A DNA stretch of 21,717 nucleotides from an uncultured Clostridium sp. (GTDB lineage: Bacteria; Bacillota; Clostridia; TANB77; CAG-508): contig CAMSEM010000010.1 in assembly GCA_947057505.1 (NCBI GenBank), positions 1 to 21,717 of the forward strand, given 5' to 3'. Of the stretch, positions 14,635-21,717 are shown piece after piece (position 1 is the stretch's first letter; each line of letters starts with the position of its first letter). The position numbers were made by a program, and so were the translations under genes. The notes under the pieces were generated by a model. The model had not been told where the DNA came from. It saw only the letters and a program-made list of their open reading frames with translations, and made no database searches.

Positions 14635-14668
14635 GCTTTTATTATGTGGTATCATATTTACATAATTT
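14635..14668 (-). repeat. Conserved block upstream of prepilin promoter, copy 2
   Basis: Partner of the block at 13164-13197: 33 of 34 bases identical, with the first 25 (14635-14659) exact. The surrounding leader regions are also clearly related, so the locus was duplicated with its control region. Confidence 0.72.
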
Positions 14669-14814
14669 CACTTTTACTATATCTATTACTACTATGTATA
14701 ATGTATATTACCTATTTCTATTTGTCAATACGATTTTGTAAATCTTTTTAACATTTCTTTCATTTTTTATTTACATAAATTAACAATTTAATATTTATAC
14801 TTACAATATAAAAA

Positions 14815-14925
14815 TTTTTAATGGAACAAGGTGTTCTAATTTTACTTAAAAGCAAAATTAAAATAACATGAGCATTCATGTCAAAGCAAAAAGATTACTA
14901 TATTGTATGATTTTTGGCACAAAGA
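14815..14925 (+). other. Gene-free stretch with several hairpins before a terminator
   Basis: No ORF. On the + strand there are small hairpins GAAC/GTTC (14824-14836), AATTTTACTT/AAGCAAAATT (about 14840-14861) and ACATGA/TCATGT (about 14868-14883), followed by the strong terminator at 14926. This could be a small RNA, but no good promoter is visible, so support is weak. Confidence 0.25.
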
Positions 14926-14961
14926 AACTGAATAATTACTTTTTTTTGTAATTATTCAGTT
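14926..14961. terminator. Strong terminator downstream of the DUF378 gene
   Basis: Perfect 14-bp stem AACTGAATAATTAC (14926-14939) with its inverse (14948-14961) around eight T. T-rich on the + strand side and moderately so on the - strand, so it may work in both directions. Confidence 0.8.
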
Positions 14962-15017
14962 CTTTTTTATTTTTTAGAAAAATCACCAAATTTTACTATT
15001 TAACATGGTTCGGTTTC

Positions 15018-15206
15018 TTATCTATCAAAAAGAATTTTAATGGCCCATAGCCCTGATATTCCAACTAATATATATATTATTCTACTGATAATTGACATTG
15101 CGCCAAAAATTGCATCTACTAGGTTAAAGTTAAATATTCCTACTAATCCCCAATTGATAGCTCCTATAATAATTAATACAAGTGCTATTTTATCGATTAT
15201 TTTCAT
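15018..15206 (-). CDS. DUF378 family small membrane protein
   Basis: 62 residues, two membrane helices. The family signature is clear: KIALVLIIIGAINWGLVGIF (about 5-24) and RIIYILVGISGLWAI (about 42-56). DUF378 proteins (YuzA-like) are widespread in Firmicutes and have no known function. AGGAGG lies 8-9 bases before ATG 15206. It stands alone, with hairpins on both sides. Confidence 0.92.
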   Translation of the reverse strand: MKIIDKIALVLIIIGAINWGLVGIFNFNLVDAIFGAMSIISRIIYILVGISGLWAIKILFDR

Positions 15207-15313
15207 TTTTTAATAGCCTCCTTTTATAAAGATTTTTAATATTAGTATATACTATTTGTTTTTGTTTATTCTTTATTTTAGGAGGCTTATTTTTCTAATT
15301 TTGGAAATTTTTA

Positions 15314-15348
15314 TTGTATAGGAAAAATCGCAGATTTTTGCTATACAA
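15314..15348 (-). terminator. Terminator of corA
   Basis: Stem TTGTATAG-AAAAATC (15314-15329) with GATTTTT-CTATACAA (15333-15348), one G-G mismatch and a 3-base loop; A/T-rich sequence follows on the - strand. Confidence 0.75.
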
Positions 15349-15362
15349 CAAGGTTAAGTTTC

Positions 15363-16313
15363 TTATTTTAACATATTTTTTTTATTTAACCATAGTGTTA
15401 TAAATAGTGTAATTAGTACAGAGAATGTTACAATTAGTACAAATCCCCATGGGCTATTTTGCATTGGTACTGGTACATTCATTCCCCAATAGCTAGATAT
15501 CATGGTTGGTATTGCTAAAATAATGGTAATGGAAGTTAGTACTTTCATTACACCATTTAGGTTATTGGAAATAATAGAGGCATATGCATCCATGGTTCCA
15601 TTTAAAATGTCACTATAAATTTTTGCCATTTCAATTGCTTGTTTATTTTCGATGATGGCATCTTCTAGAATGTCTTCATCTTCTTCATATAGTTTTATCA
15701 TTTTACCACGCATGGTTTTTTCCATAACTACTTCGTTTGCTTTTAGTGATGTTGTAAAGTACACTAAGCTCTTTTCTAAGCTTAGTAATTTTAATAGTTC
15801 TTTATTTTTCATAGAACTTTTTAATACAGATTCTGCAATTTCTGTTTCTTTATTAATTTGTTTTAGTAGTGTTAGGTATAGTGCTGCATTTGAGTATAAT
15901 ATTTGTAATAAGAATCTACTTTTTTTATAGGTCATAATACCTTTCATATTATTTTTACTAAGGTTTTGAATGATATCATTTTTTCTAATAGAAACAGTAA
16001 TAAAATAGTCATCTCTTACAAAAATAATACCAATTGGCATGGTACTATAAATTAAGGTGTCTCCATCTCTTTCTCTAATTGGTACATCTATAATAAAAAG
16101 CATAGTGTTGTCATCATCTTCTATATCAATTCTGGCTTTTTCTTCAGAATCTAATGCATACCTAATAAAGTCTTCTTGTATGTTAACATTTTTACATACA
16201 TCTTTTATTTCTTGTTCAGTCGGGGCAATCATGTTAATCCAGTTCCCTTTTTGATAATTTTCTACCTTGTTTGTACTATTTGTTTTTAAGTCTGTGTAAT
16301 ACATTTCTACCAT
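15363..16313 (-). CDS. corA: CorA-family magnesium/divalent cation transporter
   Basis: 316 residues. A large N-terminal cytoplasmic domain is followed by two C-terminal membrane helices, with the family signature YWGMNVPVP (GMN motif, about 277-285) at the end of the first and LNKKNMLK as the basic C-terminal tail. CorA pentamers import Mg2+ or, in some relatives, move Zn2+ or Ni2+. The ribosome site is GGGGTG 7 bases before ATG 16313. It follows rdgB on the same strand with a 206-base gap that holds two hairpins. No M-box-like conserved sequence is visible there. Confidence 0.92.
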   Translation of the reverse strand: MVEMYYTDLKTNSTNKVENYQKGNWINMIAPTEQEIKDVCKNVNIQEDFIRYALDSEEKARIDIEDDDNTMLFIIDVPIRERDGDTLIYSTMPIGIIFVRDDYFITVSIRKNDIIQNLSKNNMKGIMTYKKSRFLLQILYSNAALYLTLLKQINKETEIAESVLKSSMKNKELLKLLSLEKSLVYFTTSLKANEVVMEKTMRGKMIKLYEEDEDILEDAIIENKQAIEMAKIYSDILNGTMDAYASIISNNLNGVMKVLTSITIILAIPTMISSYWGMNVPVPMQNSPWGFVLIVTFSVLITLFITLWLNKKNMLK

Positions 16314-16379
16314 AATTTCACCCCATTTTTATATTTATAATTATTAGATATTATCCACTTAGTTTTGCAGTGTGTGGGC

Positions 16380-16453
16380 ATTTAAATTGTGATTTATCAC
16401 AATTTAAATAGCAGAGCGTCCTACGAGAAACAGTGGTGTTAAGCAGTGTTTCG
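16380..16453. other. Two-hairpin element between rdgB and corA
   Basis: First hairpin: ATTTAAATTGTGAT (16380-16393) with its perfect inverse (16396-16409). Second: CGAGAAACA (16424-16432) with TGTTTCG (16447-16453), one base bulged. The second half is GC-richer than the surroundings. It lies in the corA leader if transcription runs from rdgB, so it may be an rdgB terminator, a corA leader element or a small RNA. Confidence 0.45.
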
Positions 16454-16519
16454 AAAACGTAAAAACTACATATATATAGCTTTTTATATAACTCTACTTA
16501 TCATACTGTTTATTTCATA

Positions 16520-17092
16520 TTACGTCAATATCTTTTCTCTTATTTTTTCTAGTGCAATTTTTCTTGCACTTATTTCATTTTTTTCTTCTTGCGATAGTTC
16601 TGCTAATGTTTTTCCGCTTTCTAGCTCAAATATTTCGTCAAAACCAAAGCCGTTTTCTCCTCTAACTTTTTCTGCTACATAACCGTCTATTTTACCTATT
16701 TCACAAATGGTTTCTTTTCCATTTGATAAAGCCATTGCAGTAATAAATGCTATTTTTCTTTTTTCTTTTGGAACGCCATTTAATTTTTCTATAATGGCTA
16801 GGTTACGCTGTCTATCTGTTCCAGCATGCCATCTTTTGGTAAATACTCCTGGAAATCCATCTAAATATTCTATTTGAATTCCAGAGTCATCTGCTAGGCA
16901 CATTTTTCCATTTAACTCTTTTGCTATGGTTTCTGCTTTTTTGATAGCGTTGCCTTCAAAGGTATCTTTATCTTCTTCTACATCGATGTCAATTCCCGCT
17001 TCGTTCATTGAAATAATTTGATAGTTTGATAATATTTCTTGTGCTTCTTTTATTTTTCCTTTATTAGCTGAGGCAATTACAATTTCTTTCAT
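16520..17092 (-). CDS. rdgB: RdgB/HAM1 family non-canonical purine NTP pyrophosphatase
   Basis: 190 residues. It removes ITP, dITP and XTP by hydrolysis to the monophosphate and pyrophosphate. Family motifs in order: IASANKGKIKEAQEIL (about 5-20, nucleotide loop), TFEGNAIKKA (about 44-53), LADDSGIQIE (about 66-75, metal-binding DDSG), GENGFGFDEIF (about 146-156). The region after DDSG reads FPGVFTKRWHAG, slightly divergent from the usual PGVYSARYAG. The stop of a gene remnant lies 5 bases before its ATG, so it once followed another gene. Confidence 0.94.
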   Translation of the reverse strand: MKEIVIASANKGKIKEAQEILSNYQIISMNEAGIDIDVEEDKDTFEGNAIKKAETIAKELNGKMCLADDSGIQIEYLDGFPGVFTKRWHAGTDRQRNLAIIEKLNGVPKEKRKIAFITAMALSNGKETICEIGKIDGYVAEKVRGENGFGFDEIFELESGKTLAELSQEEKNEISARKIALEKIREKILT

Positions 17093-17096
17093 ATTT

Positions 17097-17258
17097 TTAT
17101 ATTCTCTCCATCTTATCTAATATTTGCTTTTTGTAGTCTATACCTTTTTTTGCTACTATTTGCCTAATATTTATTCTTGCAACCGCTTCTATAAAACGGC
17201 ATAATTCTTCTTCTTTTAAAATTTGAGGTGTCCCTTCTTTAAGTTTTGTTTTATCTAA
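17097..17258 (-). pseudogene. C-terminal gene remnant upstream of rdgB
   Basis: A 53-codon open frame with protein-like text (KEGTPQILKEEELCRFIEAV, then ARINIRQIVAKKGIDYKK) and no start codon until near its end. Upstream the same frame continues past an in-frame TAA at 17259-17261 for about 14 codons to a ribosome-site-like AAGGAG. It looks like the end of a larger gene cut down by mutation. Family not recognised. No CGG is involved. Confidence 0.5.
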
Positions 17259-17329
17259 TTAAATTTTTTGTATTAATTGTATATTACCACTAGTTTCTCC
17301 TTTTGTCTATAGTTTGTTTTTATTTCATC

Positions 17330-17469
17330 TTATCTTAAAATTATACTTTCAAAAAATCCTTCTTGGAATTCCACTATTGCATCATTTGAATATTCTTTTT
17401 CCTTTGAGACTACAATTAATTTATCATCATAATCGTTAGTTCTATGTATTACTTCAATACTGAATCCAT
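17330..17469 (-). pseudogene. Short gene remnant with start and ribosome site
   Basis: GAGGA (17478-17482) and ATG 17469 are present, but the protein-like text (FSIEVIHRTNDYDDKLIVVS, then KEKEYSNDAIVEFQEGFF and ESIILR) lies one base out of frame after two codons, so one T appears to be missing near 17463. It ends at 17330. The promoter at 17505-17533 still serves it. Family not recognised. Confidence 0.45.
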
Positions 17470-17504
17470 TTTATTTTTCCTCGTTTATTTTAATTTTCTA
17501 TTAC

Positions 17505-17533
17505 ATTATAGCGTAAGTTTTCATTATTTTAAA
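17505..17533 (-). promoter_or_regulatory. Promoter upstream of the remnants and rdgB
   Basis: On the - strand TTTAAA (17528-17533), 17-base spacer and TATAAT (17505-17510). It probably now drives rdgB through the remnant region. Confidence 0.55.
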
Positions 17534-17543
17534 GTTTTGTAAA

Positions 17544-17571
17544 AAAAAGGCAAGCATTTGCTTGCCTTTTT
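17544..17571 (-). terminator. Terminator of ackA
   Basis: Perfect 13-bp stem (17544-17556 with 17559-17571; core AAGGCAAGCA) with a tight loop and an A-run/T-run on both sides; lies about 20 bases after the ackA stop. Confidence 0.93.
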
Positions 17572-17591
17572 CTTATAACCGCTTAAACAAA

Positions 17592-18764
17592 TTACCAAAT
17601 TTGCTTAAGCATTGCCAATTCTTCGTTGGCTGCGAGCTGCAACACCGGAATTTTGGATTCGGCTGTGGTGAGCTCATTGGGGTCTTTCGATAAGATAATG
17701 CCGATGGGTTCCAAATCTTTGACAACCCTTCTTACAATTTCTTTACTGTTTTCCCCGATGCCACCAGTAAATACAATAGCATCTACTTTGCCGCCGAGCT
17801 GGAAGTAGGCAGCGCCACAGGCTTTGATCACTTCTTGTACAAATTTTTTAACTGCCAGACCTGCTCTATGGAAGCCTTTTCCCTCCAATTCCAACAGATA
17901 ACGCATGTCAGAGATTGTTCCATCAGAAATGCCGAGCAAACCAGATTCCTTGTTAAGTACTTTGTTTGCTTCTTCCACACTGCCACATTCTTCTACCACT
18001 TTGAGAACCACACCGGGGTCCAAATGACCAGGTCTTGTTCCCATTGTGAGACCATCAAGCGGAGTATACCCCATAGTTGTATCGAAGGATTTCCCTTCTT
18101 TTACAGTGGTAATACTTGCGCCATTGCCCAGATGGCAAATGATGAGGTTTACTTCTTCCTTTGGTTTGCCCAAGTACTGAGCAGTCCTAACGGTCATGTC
18201 TTCATGAGAAATTCCATGGAAACCATAGACCTGGATGCCTTTTTCGTAGTATTTGTACGGCAAAGCATAAATTCTGTTTACTTCAGGAATGGTACTGTGA
18301 AATGCAGTATCAAACACAAAGTAGTGCTCTGCATGAGGCATTTTTTCCACTGCCCGCTTTGCGCATGCAAGGTTTGCGGGGTTATGGAGTGGCGCCAAGT
18401 CAAGCATACCTTCAAACTGTTTCAGCACTTCAGGCGTAATCATGGTAGGTTCGGTAAATACCAAACCGCCGTGTACTGCTCTGTGTGCCACTTTTACGAT
18501 TTCCGCTTCATTTTGGATTACGCCCTCACGTACGAAGCATTTCAGCATATACTCAAATGCTTCTTCGTGAGTTTTGAATGCAACGTGCCCTTCATCTTTA
18601 TTGCCTTTTGCTTTAAAAACAAAGGCGGTGGTCTCCTTTTCCCAGCGACCTTCTGCTACCAGCATTCCTCCTTTTGTATACAGTGCAAATTTGAGAGAGG
18701 AGCTGCCTGCGTTAATTGCCAAATACTTCCGGTTTTCTTTGTTGTCTCGAGTCATCATGTTCAT
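17592..18764 (-). CDS. ackA: Acetate kinase
   Basis: 390 residues. Interconverts acetate + ATP and acetyl phosphate + ADP, the ATP-yielding last step of mixed-acid fermentation. ASKHA-fold motifs in order: LAINAGSSSLKF (about 15-26), HRAVHGG (usually HRVVHGG, about 89-95), FDTAFHSTIP, GFHGISHEDM, ICHLGNGASI, MGYTPLDGLTMGTRPGHLDP (signature), FTGGIGENS. No pta is next to it. The base composition is clearly richer in G+C than every neighbour, with GGC, CTG and CGG codons used freely, so recent acquisition is likely. CGG at codons 12 and 137 is simply Arg here, the clearest exception to the CGG pattern. AAAGGAG lies 9 bases before ATG 18764. Confidence 0.96.
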   Translation of the reverse strand: MNMMTRDNKENRKYLAINAGSSSLKFALYTKGGMLVAEGRWEKETTAFVFKAKGNKDEGHVAFKTHEEAFEYMLKCFVREGVIQNEAEIVKVAHRAVHGGLVFTEPTMITPEVLKQFEGMLDLAPLHNPANLACAKRAVEKMPHAEHYFVFDTAFHSTIPEVNRIYALPYKYYEKGIQVYGFHGISHEDMTVRTAQYLGKPKEEVNLIICHLGNGASITTVKEGKSFDTTMGYTPLDGLTMGTRPGHLDPGVVLKVVEECGSVEEANKVLNKESGLLGISDGTISDMRYLLELEGKGFHRAGLAVKKFVQEVIKACGAAYFQLGGKVDAIVFTGGIGENSKEIVRRVVKDLEPIGIILSKDPNELTTAESKIPVLQLAANEELAMLKQIW

Positions 18765-18831
18765 GTTACATTTCTCCTTTTGTTATATAATTTTTTTGGT
18801 TATAATAATAATAAATTTATCAACCATTTTT

Positions 18832-18860
18832 ATTATAACATAGTTTACAGAAAAAGTAAA
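18832..18860 (-). promoter_or_regulatory. Promoter of ackA
   Basis: On the - strand TTTACT (18855-18860), 17-base spacer, TATAAT (18832-18837), about 65 bases before the ATG. The promoter region is AT-rich like the host, in contrast to the coding region. Confidence 0.75.
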
Positions 18861-18867
18861 GTTTTGA

Positions 18868-18908
18868 AAAACTTGCTATATAAGTTTAAATGCTATATAA
18901 CAAGTTTT
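18868..18908 (-). terminator. Terminator of the ABC transporter gene
   Basis: AAAACTTG (18868-18875) with CAAGTTTT (18901-18908); the loop contains two copies of GCTATATAA that can pair through TATATA. A short T-run follows on the - strand. Confidence 0.6.
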
Positions 18909-18917
18909 ATAAAAAGT

Positions 18918-21508
18918 TTATTCTGTTCTTAATGCTTCTACTGGGTCTTTTTTACTTGCCATTTTGGATGGAATTAGACCTGCTATCATGGTAAGTACCA
19001 TACTAATTACTACTAAAACGACTCCTGCTACGGTTGGAAGTGTTGCTGCTACTCCGCTTACACCTGAAAGTGCTGCAATTAAGCTGTTAATTGGAATACA
19101 TAGTAGTACAGTTATTCCTATTCCTAGTGCTCCTGCAATTAATCCTACAATTAAAGTTTCTGCATTAAATACTCTTGATATATCTTTTTTAGAGGCTCCA
19201 ATTGCTCTTAGTATTCCTATTTCTTTTGTTCTTTCTAATACTGAAATATAGGTAATAATTCCTATCATAATACTTGATACTACTAACGAAATAGATACAA
19301 AGGCGATTAGTACATAGCTTATGACATCTATAATAACAGTGACAGAGTTCATCATAATGCCTATCATGTCTGTATAGGTGATTACGTTTTCTTCTTTTCC
19401 CTCTTCTTTTTGCATATTGTTATAGTTTTCTATTCCATCTTGTATTTTTTCTTTTGCTTCAAAGTCTTTTGGATAAATATAAATTGCACTTGGTTCTTCT
19501 AAGTTTGCTACTCCTAGTTTTTGCAAATTTTCTTCATAGCTTGCTTTTGCATTTTCTGTATAGGTTTGCATTAGTTTTGCAAGTTCTTCTTGGCTTAATG
19601 TGGCAAGTTTTGCTTTTTGCTCATTTGATAAGTCTTTAAAGCTAAAGTTTGCTTTGTCTTGGTCTTTTGGAAATGCTATTCCTGTAAATACATTGGTGTC
19701 TTGTTTTTCTTTTTGTTCTTTTACAATTTTGGTATCGTTTATTTTACGAATAACATATTCATTTAGCTCTTTGGTATAACCTATTCCATTATCTAGTGCT
19801 GTATTGACAGATGCTTTATTTGGCTTCATAATTCCCACAATTTGAATGCTTTCAGCATCTTCTACTAGTTTTTTCATGTAGTCTTCATCTTCACTTTTGT
19901 CTGCCCATACACCATTTTCTTTTTTGTAATAATCTGTATTTAGTACTAATTTAAATGATAAATTTAATAATTGGTCATAGGTATATTCTTCTGTTTTTGT
20001 TTTTTCTATTTCTTTTCCATCTTGTATGGCTTCCATTTTTTCTTTTAGCTCTTCTTGGTCTTTTATTCCTAATGAATATAGAGTGTAATCACTAATTTCG
20101 TTGTCTTCATTTACAATTAATATTACTTCATTATAGTTTTCTGGCCATTTTCCTGCTAATACATCATATTGTGATTTTAGTAGTTCTTGGTTGTCTATCA
20201 TTTCTTGCCAAACATCGGTAGAGCCCATCATCATTTCTGCTCCTCCCATGCTTGATGATGGCATAGCAGTTTCCATTCCTACTTTTTTCATAACTTGGCT
20301 TGGATTTACTTGTAAAACACCATCTTTTGTGTCTGCTTTATATAAGTTAATATTTAAGTTGTATACATATTGAATGGCATTTGCATTTTGTGTAATTTCG
20401 TTTTCTGTTTGGCTTAGGTATTTTCTAAATTCTTGCAAATTGTTTTTTTCTACTTTACTAGACATAGTGCTAAACATGTCGCCTACTATATCTTTTGAAT
20501 ATATTTTTCCATCTTCTTTTTCATTTTCTTCTTCCATGCTTCCCATTAGAGAACTCATCATACTTGCCATGTCTACTGTTGCTTCTTGTATAGTAATTGG
20601 GTATGATGAAAGGGTGTCTTCTTGTACTTTGTTTATGTAGTTTTGTACACCGTTAGAAATGGATAAAATAAGGGCTATTCCTATAATTCCTATACTTCCT
20701 GCAAATGAGGTTAAAAGGGTTCTTCCTTTTTTAGTCATTAAATTGTTTAAGCTAAGTCTTAACGCAGTAAAGAATTTCATAGAGGTTCTTCTTTTCTTAG
20801 TTTCTTGTATTTTTTCCTCTTTTTCTACTGAGTATGGATTGGTGTCTTCTATTACTTTTCCATCTAATACTTTTATAATTCTAGAGGAGTATTTTTCTGC
20901 TAATTCTGGATTATGGGTTACCATAATGATTAATTTGTCTTTTGAAATATTTTTTAAGATTTCCATAATTTGATTACTAGTAACAGTATCTAGTGCTCCG
21001 TGTTGGTTCGTCTGCTAAAATAATGTCTGGGTTGTTGACTAATGCTCTTGCGATTGCTACTCTTTGCATTTGCCCACCTGACATTTGGTTTGGCTTTTTG
21101 TGTATTTGATCTCCTAGTCCTACTTCTTCCAATGCTTTTATTGCTTTTTGCCTTCTTTGTGCTTTGGGTATTCCTGATAGTGTAAGTGCTAATTCTACAT
21201 TGGATAGTACTGTTTGGTGTGGTATTAAGTTATAGTTTTGGAATACAAACCCTACTGAATAGTTACGGTAGGCATCCCAATCTCTGTCTTTAAATTCTTT
21301 TGTAGATTTTCCATTAATAATTAGGTCTCCGTGAAGTGTACCTATCTAATCCACCTATAATGTTTAGTAGTGTTGTTTTTCCGCATCCACTTTGTCCTAA
21401 TATGGAAACAAATTCACTTTTTCTAAATTGTATGCTTATTCCTTTTAGTGCTTGAACTTCATTCTCTCCTGAGAGATAGTTCTTAGTAATATTTTTTAAT
21501 TGTAGCAT
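18918..21508 (-). CDS. MacB/LolD-type ABC ATPase-permease fusion, two frame breaks at CGG
   Basis: Read with one base skipped at each of two CGG codons this is an 862-residue protein. The N-terminal ATPase (about 1-215) has Walker A GQSGCGKTT (about 38-46), Q-loop FQNYNLIP, signature MSGGQMQRVAIARAL and Walker B ILADEPTGALD. A linker leads to a permease of MacB/FtsX type: membrane helix (TLLTSFAGSIGIIGIALILS), a long external domain (about 300-700) and three helices near the C-terminus with ERTKEIGILRAIGASKKDIS. Such proteins usually export peptides or resist bacitracin-like drugs; the substrate is not known. Codon 60 (C at 21331) and codon 170 (C at 21000) are CGG; skipping C gives DRYTSGDLIINGK and DEPTGALDTVTSN. 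Start 21508 has GGGAG 7 bases upstream; the frame extends further but without a ribosome site. Confidence 0.88.
20998..21000 (-). other. CGG frame-break site 4 (ABC gene, codon 170)
   Basis: - strand context CCA-ACA-CGG-AGC. Skipping the C (base 21000) gives ACA-GGA-GCA, Thr-Gly-Ala, within the D-loop DEPTGALD just after Walker B, where Gly is close to invariant. This pins the extra base exactly. Confidence 0.9.
21329..21331 (-). other. CGG frame-break site 5 (ABC gene, codon 60)
   Basis: - strand context ACT-TCA-CGG-AGA. Skipping the C (base 21331) gives TCA-GGA-GAC, Ser-Gly-Asp, the usual GGLDRYTSGDLIING segment of this ATPase family. Confidence 0.88.
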
Positions 21509-21542
21509 TTTCTCACTCCCTACATTTTTATTATATTCTGTT

Positions 21543-21571
21543 ATCATACTTTTTATTTTAATTAAAGTCAA
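21543..21571 (-). promoter_or_regulatory. Promoter of the ABC transporter gene
   Basis: On the - strand TTGACT (21566-21571), 17-base spacer, TATGAT (21543-21548), about 35 bases before the ATG. The remaining bases 21572-21717 show no gene or repeat that I can support. Confidence 0.8.
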
Positions 21572-21717
21572 GTTTCTTTGTTTATAATTAAAAATTTTAT
21601 TGGAAAAAGGTAGCCATAATATTTTAATTTCTACGAAGAGAGGATTTTTCAAAAATTTGTTTTGTTTGCTTGTATTTTACCTAATAATATTATATAGTTG
21701 TAAACATAGAAAATGAG

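Noticed and set aside
16314..16460. M-box magnesium riboswitch ahead of corA
   Set aside because: None of the conserved M-box core sequence is visible; only two hairpins.
17835..18932. 365-codon open frame on the + strand opposite ackA
   Set aside because: It is antisense to clear acetate kinase motifs, lacks a ribosome site and reads as low-quality Cys/His/Phe-rich text; a shadow of codon bias.
7859..21331. Explaining the five breaks as ordinary random sequencing errors
   Set aside because: Random errors would fall in homopolymers and at mixed contexts; all five are the same non-homopolymer event (C before GGW). A systematic artefact remains possible and is kept as the alternative to test.

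Overview
The window looks like a low-G+C Firmicutes chromosome, probably an anaerobic gut-type Clostridia or Bacilli relative. This is inferred from very AT-rich sequence, strong AGGAGG-type ribosome sites, TATAAT promoters, A/U-rich hairpin terminators, the conserved SRP RNA-dnaX-ybaB-recR order and small DUF378 and prepilin-like proteins. No 16S or tRNA gene is present to place it.

Layout. Bases 1-5057 are an accessory region read on the + strand: GNAT acetyltransferase, metallo-beta-lactamase-fold hydrolase, CPBP membrane protease, HTH-membrane regulator, a second GNAT, a 48-residue membrane peptide with an ATA where its start should be, a membrane-anchored ECF sigma factor and a membrane-anchored DUF3221-like protein. 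Nearly every gene up to 3.2 kb ends in, or is directly followed by, the same short sequence (AAATTACAATTT or AAATTACAT), which gives a gene-cassette look. A bidirectional terminator at about 5.06-5.10 kb separates this from the rest, which is read on the - strand: P-loop/CYTH triphosphatase-like protein, FAD-Rieske oxidoreductase, HtrA protease, the SRP RNA-dnaX-ybaB-recR cluster, two prepilin-like loci (one decayed), a DUF378 protein, CorA, RdgB, gene remnants, a compositionally foreign acetate kinase, and a MacB/LolD-type ABC ATPase-permease fusion.

Main finding. Three otherwise intact - strand genes (FAD-Rieske oxidoreductase, dnaX, ABC transporter) contain five frame breaks. All five have the same form: one extra C immediately before an in-frame glycine codon GGT or GGA, so the ribosome meets an in-frame CGG. 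Skipping that one base restores the full family-typical protein each time, including the invariant Gly of the ABC signature DEPTGALD. dnaX carries two sites and the ABC gene two. By eye, in-frame CGG occurs elsewhere only three times in roughly 5,800 codons, all in two genes that look acquired (acetate kinase twice, CYTH protein once). This suggests +1 frameshifting, or four-base decoding of CGGT/CGGA as glycine, at a near-absent CGG codon. A systematic artefact or true gene decay must still be excluded.

Other points worth a look: a 161-bp element with perfect 24-bp inverted ends and nested stems between ybaB and recR, a hairpin that covers the htrA ribosome site, duplicated prepilin promoters, and the cassette-like junction repeats.
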